From Actinomycetota bacterium (lineage in GTDB: Bacteria > Actinomycetota > Actinomycetes > Actinomycetales > Microbacteriaceae): a stretch of DNA of 5,620 nucleotides. Positions 1 through 4,703 of the stretch are shown here, in pieces. Under the pieces are notes generated by a model. That model made no database searches. It was not told the DNA's origin and worked only from the letters and a program-made list of their open reading frames with translations. How positions within the stretch are numbered: position 1 is the first letter of the stretch; each line of letters starts with the position of its first letter. A program made the translations under genes and the position numbers. The stretch spans positions 1-5,620 of the forward strand of contig WLEN01000053.1 in NCBI GenBank assembly GCA_009704225.1, written 5' to 3'.

Positions 1-105
1 CTGAAGTACTCGAACGGGCCGATGCCGCATTCCAAACTAATGTCCTCGATCGAGTTGTTCGGCAGCAAAGTCGTCCCACTCGTCCGCGACATGCTTGCGG
101 GTTGA
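1..105 (+). CDS. C-terminal end of a probable LLM-class (luciferase-like) flavin-dependent oxidoreductase, partial
   Basis: Frame 1 is open from the window edge to a TGA at 103-105, giving 34 residues; the start lies outside the window. The tail reads SIELFGSKVVPLVRDMLAG, preceded by GPMPHSKLM. A segment of the form 'h..h.S.eLFG..V.P.VR..L' closes many bacterial luciferase-like monooxygenases, where it forms the last helices of the TIM barrel, so I infer that family. Members use reduced flavin (FMNH2 or F420H2) to oxidise small organic substrates; nothing here points to a substrate. The gene converges on the App1-like gene with only 8 bases between stop codons and no terminator hairpin that I can see in that gap. 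The family call rests on a short tail only. Confidence 0.6.
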   Translation: MKYSNGPMPHSKLMSSIELFGSKVVPLVRDMLAG

Positions 106-113
106 ACCCACGA

Positions 114-1226
114 TCAGCGGTGGCGCAGCGTCCCGCCAAGTAGTCCTGCGTCGAAAAAGTTTTCCGCGAGTTCAGCGCCGTCGTGACCATAGACCCATGG
201 GAGCCCGGGGACGGGGTCGGGGTGACTAATCGGAGCACCCGCGAGAACAGCCTCTGGACGCGAGAGACGCCGTATCCCAACACCAAGCACGTTGTTGGGG
301 TGTCGACGAGCGAAGTTACCGTACGTGGTCTCGTCGTGCTGACCGTCATCGCCAATCAGAATCCATTTGATGTTCGGAAATTCTGCGACCAGACGATCAA
401 GATTGTTGACCTTGTGGTCACGACCGCTGCGGAAGATTCGATCGGGCGTCGCTCCCCAGTCGGTCAAGAGGAGGGGGCCGCGCGGGTACATGTGACGTGA
501 CAGGAAACGCTCGAGTGTCGGGGCGACGTTCCACGGACCGGTGGAAAGGTACATGACAGGTGCGCCCGAATAAAAAGCTCCCAACTTGTTGAGGAAGACG
601 GCCATTCCGGGCACTGGCCGACGGGCGTGCTCGTCAAGGACGAACGTGTTCCAGGCCGCCAACAGCAGGCGGGGGAGTGCCGTGACCATCACCGTGTCAT
701 CGATGTCACATACAATTCCGACGGTGGTCGTGTTGTTGACAACGGTCACGTCGCTCGATGACCAGCCATGGCCTTTCCTCACGCGCATCAACACCGTGTG
801 GAGTCCGACAGGCAGGTTCACCGGCAAGCTTGCGTCGATCACTCCGCCGCGGTCACTTGTCACCTTGAACTTGTGGCTCCCGATCTTGACGCTCACTTTT
901 GTGTGCGCGACCGGAACGCCCGTGAACGCCCGCCATCCACGGACGTACTTGCGAACTTTGTGAGTGCGCGGATCGGGGTTGACGTACAAAACTCTCGCGA
1001 GGATTCGAACCGACGATGCCGAGCCGTAGCCGCGGAATGCGACGACCGTCGGCAGCTGTCCCGTTGCACGCGCAGACTTCGCTCTAAAGGCGGTGTACGC
1101 GTCTTCGATACGCGCTGCAACGTGCATTTTGACGGGTGGATTAGAATCTGAAGGCATCGGCGTCAAGCCTATCGTCTCGGGCTTATTCGATAGTTTTTCA
1201 GGAAGTTGCTCTTTTGTAGGGCGCAT
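114..1226 (-). CDS. App1/DUF2183 family HAD-type phosphatase (phosphatidate phosphatase APP1 catalytic domain)
   Basis: The 370-residue product carries a HAD-like active site: DIDDT at 174-178 (motif I, nucleophile D174 and acid/base D176), LSTGPWN at 227-233 (motif II), the HK pair at 271-272 before NNLDRL (motif III) and IGDDGQHD at 291-298 (motif IV). This spacing, with GPLLLTDWG before motif III, is typical of the App1 domain, named after yeast Pah-type phosphatidate phosphatase App1. Residues about 70-165 look like a beta-rich N-terminal domain. No signal peptide or membrane segment is visible, so it is probably cytosolic or membrane-peripheral. The substrate of bacterial members is generally unproven; a phospholipid or other phosphate ester is inference. 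The start is uncertain. Codons 1-33 are AT-rich and unlike the rest, and ATG at 1155-1157 (an AGG 10 bases upstream) or ATG at 1125-1127, just before the conserved HVAARIEDAY, could be the true start. It is divergent from the TetR gene and may be its target. Confidence 0.85.
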   Translation of the reverse strand: MRPTKEQLPEKLSNKPETIGLTPMPSDSNPPVKMHVAARIEDAYTAFRAKSARATGQLPTVVAFRGYGSASSVRILARVLYVNPDPRTHKVRKYVRGWRAFTGVPVAHTKVSVKIGSHKFKVTSDRGGVIDASLPVNLPVGLHTVLMRVRKGHGWSSSDVTVVNNTTTVGIVCDIDDTVMVTALPRLLLAAWNTFVLDEHARRPVPGMAVFLNKLGAFYSGAPVMYLSTGPWNVAPTLERFLSRHMYPRGPLLLTDWGATPDRIFRSGRDHKVNNLDRLVAEFPNIKWILIGDDGQHDETTYGNFARRHPNNVLGVGIRRLSRPEAVLAGAPISHPDPVPGLPWVYGHDGAELAENFFDAGLLGGTLRHR

Positions 1227-1243
1227 TCTTAGACTGTGTGGAT

Positions 1244-1261
1244 ACCTTTGGCGCTAAAGGT
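1244..1261. promoter_or_regulatory. 18-base near-perfect palindrome, candidate TetR operator
   Basis: The sequence ACCTTTGGCGCTAAAGGT pairs with itself at 8 of 9 positions; only G1250 against T1255 fails. It lies between the App1-like gene and the TetR gene, 13 bases upstream of a TANNNT hexamer (TATTCT, 1264-1269 minus overlap of the arms) and 17 bases from the longest App1 start. TetR-family dimers usually bind such short palindromes in the gap next to their own gene. The operator role is inferred from form and place, not shown. Confidence 0.55.
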
Positions 1262-1263
1262 TT

Positions 1264-1269
1264 TATTCT
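1264..1269 (+). promoter_or_regulatory. Possible -10 element of the tetR promoter (TATTCT)
   Basis: TATTCT fits the actinobacterial TANNNT -10 pattern. It sits 47 bases before the TTG start, leaving room for a leader of about 35 bases that includes the Shine-Dalgarno site. I see no convincing TTGACA-like -35 at 16-18 bases upstream (the bases there read about GGATACC). The candidate operator would then fill the spacer upstream of this hexamer, a usual arrangement for autorepression. This is weak evidence in an AT-rich stretch. Confidence 0.35.
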
Positions 1270-1297
1270 TCGAAAATTTAACTGGCCATCCACTAAC

Positions 1298-1302
1298 GAG
1301 GA
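1298..1302 (+). promoter_or_regulatory. Shine-Dalgarno site that decides the TTG start of tetR
   Basis: GAGGA ends 8 bases before TTG at 1311. It is the only strong ribosome-binding site near the 5' end of this frame. An upstream in-frame GTG at 1236 lacks such a site and would place the candidate operator and promoter inside the coding region. Confidence 0.7.
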
Positions 1303-1310
1303 AAAATACA

Positions 1311-1952
1311 TTGCCAATCCAACACATCCCGGCAAGCGAAGAATTATTCAAATCTGGGCTTCTCATCAACACCCCTGTTCAGGCTCGCAGCAACGCGCGC
1401 GTCACCGCCTTGTTGGACGCGGCCGCCAAGGTTGTCCATGAAAAGGGATACGAAGAATTAACCACCGCGAATGTCGCGGAAGCGGCGGGCGCGTCAATTG
1501 GGACGGTGTATCGATATTTCGAAGATCGCGTAAAGGTTTTGGAAGCACTTGCGATTCGAAACCTCGAGCGCGCAGACCGCCGTTTCCTCGACGCGCTCGA
1601 GCAGATTGATGGCTCGGCCCCCAAAGATGCGATAAACGTGATGTTCGAAATGTACCTTGACATGTTTCGCACCGAACCAGGGTTTCGGTCGTTGCGCCTC
1701 GGAGACGTTCTCGACATCCGACCACGCAATCGTGAACCGCGCCTCACCACGGCGGCCCGCACTATGACGGAACAACTGAGTGTTCGCTTTGGTTTCGCCA
1801 ACAACGCCGCGACTGTTCTAGAGGTCGAGAAGGCGCTGGTTGCGGTTGACGCCTATCTCGCCCGCGCTTTCTTCAACGACGACCGCGGTGACGTCGTATT
1901 CATCGATTCTGCACGTGCCTCCGTGATGTCGCTTTCCCGCATCGCCAACTAA
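1311..1952 (+). CDS. TetR/AcrR family transcriptional regulator
   Basis: Starting at TTG 1311 the product has 213 residues, the usual size for the family. Residues about 31-79 form the N-terminal DNA-binding domain: a first helix around RVTALLDAAAKVVHEKGYEE, then the helix-turn-helix LTTANVAEAAGASIGTVYRY with F70 and the following D72-R73-V74 that open helix 4. The rest is the helical ligand-binding and dimer domain, less conserved, with GFRSLRLGDVLD around 140-151; its ligand cannot be read from sequence. The protein probably acts as a dimeric repressor in the cytoplasm. It is divergent from the App1-like gene across an AT-rich gap with a palindrome that may be its operator, so autorepression and control of the App1-like gene are likely but inferred. 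At its 3' end the TAA overlaps the stop of the convergent dedA gene by sharing bases 1950-1951. Confidence 0.92.
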   Translation: MPIQHIPASEELFKSGLLINTPVQARSNARVTALLDAAAKVVHEKGYEELTTANVAEAAGASIGTVYRYFEDRVKVLEALAIRNLERADRRFLDALEQIDGSAPKDAINVMFEMYLDMFRTEPGFRSLRLGDVLDIRPRNREPRLTTAARTMTEQLSVRFGFANNAATVLEVEKALVAVDAYLARAFFNDDRGDVVFIDSARASVMSLSRIAN

Positions 1953-2584
1953 TCGTCGGGGTGCCGGGTATAGCGGTGCAATGATTTCTTCACCAACGCC
2001 ATGACGGCGATGAAGAGCACAATGATTCCCGCAAAAATGAAACCCGCAAAATGCAGGCTCTGACTGAGCTGTTCATACGTGAAGGCGGCGGTGCGCCCAA
2101 CCGTCACGTAGGCGACGGCCCACAATGTGCACGCCGGTGCGGTCCACGCAATAAATCGGCGATAGTCCATACCCGTGATTCCTGCGGTCAACGGGACGAT
2201 GCTGTGAAGAACGGGCAAGAACCTCGAGATGAAAATCGCCCAACCGCCGCGGTGCTCGAGAAACCGTTCGGCGGCTTTCCAATTCTTGTGGCCAATCCAT
2301 TTGCCAACCTTTGAGTGTTGAATAGCGGGGCCGAAGGCATGTCCGAGCGCAAAACCAATGCTTTCGCCAATCAGTGCGCCGATAATGATGACCACAATCA
2401 ACGAGATGTATTCCTCGGTTGACGATGCGCCCGTTGCGGCAACGAGGACGACGGTGTCACCCGGAATCACGAGTCCTACCAGGACGCTCGTTTCGAGCAT
2501 GATGGCGAGACCAGCGAGTGTGACGCGAAGAATTGGGTCGATGGATCCGACCCCGCTGAGAAACCAATCGAGAAATGCGTTCAT
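1949..2584 (-). CDS. DedA family (SNARE-associated/VTT domain) integral membrane protein
   Basis: The 211-residue product is strongly hydrophobic, with membrane or re-entrant segments near 15-53, 59-85, 114-138, 144-166 and 178-198. Family signatures are E31 followed by GLVIPGD at 37-43, G73-E74-S-I-G-F in the next segment (many relatives have GD here), and HRGGWAIFISRFLP at 111-124 leading to a PLTAG at 131-135. E31 and D43 keep the 12-residue spacing of the essential acidic pair E39/D51 of E. coli YqjA/YghB; R121 matches essential R130, but H127 stands where R136 would be. DedA proteins move or flip lipids such as undecaprenyl phosphate and phosphatidylethanolamine or support proton-dependent transport; the cargo here is unknown. 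Its ATG overlaps the aminotransferase stop (ATGA at 2581-2584), so it is probably translated by coupling; an AGG lies about 13 bases upstream, too far to be strong alone. It converges on tetR. Confidence 0.92.
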   Translation of the reverse strand: MNAFLDWFLSGVGSIDPILRVTLAGLAIMLETSVLVGLVIPGDTVVLVAATGASSTEEYISLIVVIIIGALIGESIGFALGHAFGPAIQHSKVGKWIGHKNWKAAERFLEHRGGWAIFISRFLPVLHSIVPLTAGITGMDYRRFIAWTAPACTLWAVAYVTVGRTAAFTYEQLSQSLHFAGFIFAGIIVLFIAVMALVKKSLHRYTRHPDD

Positions 2585-3372
2585 GACTGCGAGCGTACCT
2601 CGCTCGAATCAAGAGATTGCCGACGTTTGAGGTATTCCTGACGCCAATAATCGACTCGCCCTGGCTCGACGTGCAGCGCGGGCCCGTCTCGCCATTCCGT
2701 CGCGACACGGATTCCATGCAGGGCAGACAGCGTCCACACTTCCGCTCCGTCGAGGTCCTCTGGTCGGACACGGGCGCTGACGACCTGTGCGCCGATGAAC
2801 GCCGCGTGGTCACGGATTGTGTGCTCGGTAACACTCGGAAGGTGAGGGATCGCGGAATCGACAATGTGCAGTGTGTCGTCCACCCACCACAGAATCGATG
2901 ACCATGCTCCCTCCGCAATGAAACCGTGGTCAAGAATGACGGCCTCGCCAACATCGAGTTCCCGTCGGAGGGCTCCGAGCGCGGCGAGATCGGGACCTTT
3001 CATGCTCGGTTGCGTTCGTGGGTCACGGGGGGCGGTCGCGAGGGTGACATCGGTTCGCGCTTCAGGTGCCTCGCGAAGGTGGAATCTCAACATCGCGCCG
3101 TCGCCGTAATCGATCGCTTCGAGTCTCGGGAACCATCGGCCCTCGGCAGGAATCATGGCGATGGTGTCGGAGGCGAATGCCCGAGCGTGCAGGGAGGGGT
3201 CGAACGCGGCAAGCGACGAGGTAAATCGTTCGACGTGCAACGCCACATTCACGGCGGATCCGTCAACCACGAGCCACGAATCGGCAACGCGGACCGAGCC
3301 CGCGTGAGGATCGCACCATTCCTCTTCGACGACGGAACCACCAGCCCATCGGAAAACGCGCGCCTCGACCAT
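2581..3372 (-). CDS. PLP-dependent aminotransferase class IV protein, probable 4-amino-4-deoxychorismate lyase (PabC-like)
   Basis: The 263-residue product shows the fold type IV pattern: LHVERF at 45-50 (the H..RF/L helix), a KGPDL at 125-129 whose K125 is the likely PLP Schiff-base lysine, ILDHGFIAEGAWSSILWW at 146-163 with E154 as the usual cofactor-contacting glutamate, and LPSVTEHTIRDHA at 178-190, matching the 'LPGVTR' helix and phosphate-binding turn. LSALHGIRVATEW at 215-227 matches the C-terminal 'N.L.GI.PV' element. Class IV members include ADC lyase, branched-chain and D-amino-acid aminotransferases. ADC lyase (aminodeoxychorismate to p-aminobenzoate plus pyruvate) is favoured because pabB is the divergent neighbour; the motifs alone do not decide. 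ATG 3372 is chosen because the frame upstream runs antisense through pabB and the conserved region begins soon after. There is no clear Shine-Dalgarno site; a leaderless mRNA is possible. Its TGA overlaps the dedA ATG. Confidence 0.85.
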   Translation of the reverse strand: MVEARVFRWAGGSVVEEEWCDPHAGSVRVADSWLVVDGSAVNVALHVERFTSSLAAFDPSLHARAFASDTIAMIPAEGRWFPRLEAIDYGDGAMLRFHLREAPEARTDVTLATAPRDPRTQPSMKGPDLAALGALRRELDVGEAVILDHGFIAEGAWSSILWWVDDTLHIVDSAIPHLPSVTEHTIRDHAAFIGAQVVSARVRPEDLDGAEVWTLSALHGIRVATEWRDGPALHVEPGRVDYWRQEYLKRRQSLDSSEVRSQS

Positions 3373-3385
3373 AGAGTAAAGGCTA
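3372..3385. promoter_or_regulatory. Compact divergent start region of the aminotransferase and pabB genes, with paired -10-like hexamers
   Basis: Only 12 bases (3373-3384) separate the two ATG codons. On the plus strand TAGAGT (3372-3377) lies at -13 to -8 from the pabB ATG. On the minus strand TAGCCT (3385-3380) lies at -13 to -8 from the aminotransferase ATG. Both fit TANNNT, the actinobacterial -10 core, and each would start transcription at or next to its ATG. The arms CATAG and CTATG (3370-3374 and 3383-3387) form an inverted repeat. No good -35 boxes are visible. An alternative reading for pabB is a ribosome site, AGAG (3373-3376) or AAAGG (3378-3382), the latter only 2 bases from ATG. 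Confidence 0.4.
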
Positions 3386-4665
3386 TGACAGAGGGCTACG
3401 TTCGGCACGTTATTGTTGCACGAGTTGACCCAGTCGTCATCTTTCGGGCGCTCATCGCTCATCGTGACGGTGGTTTCTGGCTGGATGATTCGCTTTCGGA
3501 AACCGTGTCGTATCTGGGGGTCGGCGCCCGCATCGAGACCGCCGACGCCTTCTCTGGTTTCGACACCGAGGACGAGTTTCCGGTCTCGCGCGTCGGCTGG
3601 ATTGGCTACGGAGCCCGTGCCGAGTCGATTGGTGTTGACGTCGGAATCGAGCCGCAGACGCGCTCGACAGTGCTGTCCGTTCGACTCGCGGTCGAGGTTG
3701 ACCATCGCGATGACGAAGTATCGGTTATCGGGTTGCAACGCGACGCCGAGTTCGATGACCTGGTTTCTGCCATCGAAGCGCTGGGCGGTCAGGTCGCTCC
3801 GACGCCACATCATCCGCCAACCCGCACCGCGATATGGCGCGATGACCCGTCGATCTATGCGGGATACATCGATGAGTGCCTCACGCACATCCGAAACGGA
3901 GACGCCTATCAGTTGTGTCTCACGACCGGTATCGACGTGTACGGCGAGGTGGATGTGGTCGAAACCTATTGTGCGCTTCGAACCGTTGCCCCCACTCGGA
4001 ACGCGGCGTACCTGTCAATCGGAGGGATCAGTCTGCTCAGCGCGTCGCCCGAGACGTACTTCACGGTTCGCGGCCGACACGCGACGACGAGCCCCATCAA
4101 GGGCACCCGCCCGCGCAGTATGGATCCGGCAGAGGACTACCTCGTGAAACGCGAACTCGAGACGTCAGAGAAGGAACGCGCCGAGAACCTGATGATTGTC
4201 GACTTGTGCCGCAACGACTTGTCGCAAGTGTGTGTGCCGGGGACTGTCACGGTGAGTTCGCTTCATCGCGTTGAGACCTATTCGACTGTCCACCAACTGG
4301 TCAGCACCGTCGCCGGGGAATTGTTGCCCGAATGCTCGGCCGCGGACGCGGCTCGCGTTCTTTTTCCCGCAGGGTCGATGACCGGTGCACCAAAACGCAG
4401 CGCCGTTCAGATTCTAGAGCGACTGGAATCTGCAGAACGAGGAATGTACTCCGGCGCTTTCGGCTATGCCGGAGCGGGAAACCTTACTCTTGCCATGACA
4501 ATTCGGTCAATTGTTATCGACGGCAGTGGCGCTCACATCGGAGTTGGTGGAGGAATCACGTCGGGATCGGTCCTTGACCAGGAAATCGCCGAGGTCGGTG
4601 TGAAGGCCGCCGCGATGCTCGGTGTGCTCGGAGCATCGCCGAACCCCTACCTGTACACGGAATAG
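3385..4665 (+). CDS. pabB: Aminodeoxychorismate synthase component I (chorismate-binding PabB)
   Basis: The 426-residue product has a variable N-terminal part (about 1-150, with VGWIGYGARAE) and a full chorismate-binding domain (about 155-415). Visible motifs are IRNGDAYQL at 169-177, SASPETYF at 219-226, SPIKGTRPR at 236-244, the run ETSEKERAENLMIVDLCRND at 259-278, GSMTGAPK at 330-337, RGMYSGAFGYAGAGN after it, and GVGGGITSGSVLDQEIAE at 386-403. PIKGT with K239 is the hallmark of PabB; anthranilate synthase TrpE has PIAGT, so TrpE is disfavoured. The enzyme aminates chorismate to 4-amino-4-deoxychorismate in the cytoplasm, with ammonia from a glutamine amidotransferase (PabA/TrpG) that is not encoded in this window. 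No amidotransferase or lyase domain is fused. The frame stays open upstream to 2926, but that part runs antisense through the aminotransferase, so ATG 3385 is the start. leuS follows 38 bases after its TAG. Confidence 0.93.
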   Translation: MTEGYVRHVIVARVDPVVIFRALIAHRDGGFWLDDSLSETVSYLGVGARIETADAFSGFDTEDEFPVSRVGWIGYGARAESIGVDVGIEPQTRSTVLSVRLAVEVDHRDDEVSVIGLQRDAEFDDLVSAIEALGGQVAPTPHHPPTRTAIWRDDPSIYAGYIDECLTHIRNGDAYQLCLTTGIDVYGEVDVVETYCALRTVAPTRNAAYLSIGGISLLSASPETYFTVRGRHATTSPIKGTRPRSMDPAEDYLVKRELETSEKERAENLMIVDLCRNDLSQVCVPGTVTVSSLHRVETYSTVHQLVSTVAGELLPECSAADAARVLFPAGSMTGAPKRSAVQILERLESAERGMYSGAFGYAGAGNLTLAMTIRSIVIDGSGAHIGVGGGITSGSVLDQEIAEVGVKAAAMLGVLGASPNPYLYTE

Positions 4666-4668
4666 AAT
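4663..4668 (+). promoter_or_regulatory. Possible -10 element for leuS (TAGAAT)
   Basis: TAGAAT overlaps the pabB stop codon and fits TANNNT, differing from TATAAT at one base. Initiation would fall near 4675, inside the hairpin at 4673-4690. No good -35 is visible at 16-18 bases upstream. It is a weak candidate; leuS may equally be read through from pabB. Confidence 0.3.
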
Positions 4669-4672
4669 TGGG

Positions 4673-4690
4673 AACGCGCGTGTGCGCGTT
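4673..4690 (+). repeat. Perfect 7-bp stem with 4-base loop in the pabB-leuS gap
   Basis: AACGCGC (4673-4679) and GCGCGTT (4684-4690) are exact reverse complements around a GTGT loop. The hairpin starts 8 bases after the pabB stop and ends 2 bases before the leuS Shine-Dalgarno region. It is GC-rich but lacks a following T tract, so it is not a standard intrinsic terminator. It could be a partial terminator, an mRNA end-stabiliser, or a brake on leuS translation. Confidence 0.6.
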
Positions 4691-4692
4691 GT

Positions 4693-4699
4693 GAAAGGG
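4693..4699 (+). promoter_or_regulatory. Shine-Dalgarno site of leuS
   Basis: GAAAGGG ends 4 bases before GTG 4704. It supports the GTG start of leuS over the ATG at codon 11, which would cut off the conserved [10 protein letters not shown] segment. Confidence 0.65.
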
Positions 4700-4703
4700 T
4701 TCC

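Noticed and set aside
183..1151. Plus-strand open frames opposite the App1-like gene (for example 183-500, 586-963, 768-1151)
   Set aside because: They are antisense to a gene with a complete HAD motif set, lack recognisable domains, and overlap each other.
1236..1310. GTG 1236 as the start of the TetR gene
   Set aside because: It has no Shine-Dalgarno site, the segment is AT-rich, and it would put the palindrome in the coding region; TTG 1311 has GAGGA at an ideal distance and gives a normal family length.
2926..3384. 153-codon in-frame upstream extension of pabB
   Set aside because: It runs antisense through the well-supported aminotransferase gene, has no family resemblance, and conserved PabB sequence begins after ATG 3385. 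High-GC DNA often leaves such frames open.
3373..3888. 172-codon upstream extension of the aminotransferase frame
   Set aside because: It is antisense to pabB coding sequence and shows no domain; the recognisable class IV protein begins at ATG 3372.
4673..4690. Intrinsic terminator after pabB
   Set aside because: The stem is good but the bases after it (GTGAAAGGG) contain no T tract, so I report it only as a hairpin.
4666..4703. T-box or leucine attenuator ahead of leuS
   Set aside because: The gap is only 38 bases, far too short for a T-box, and no leader peptide with leucine codons is visible.
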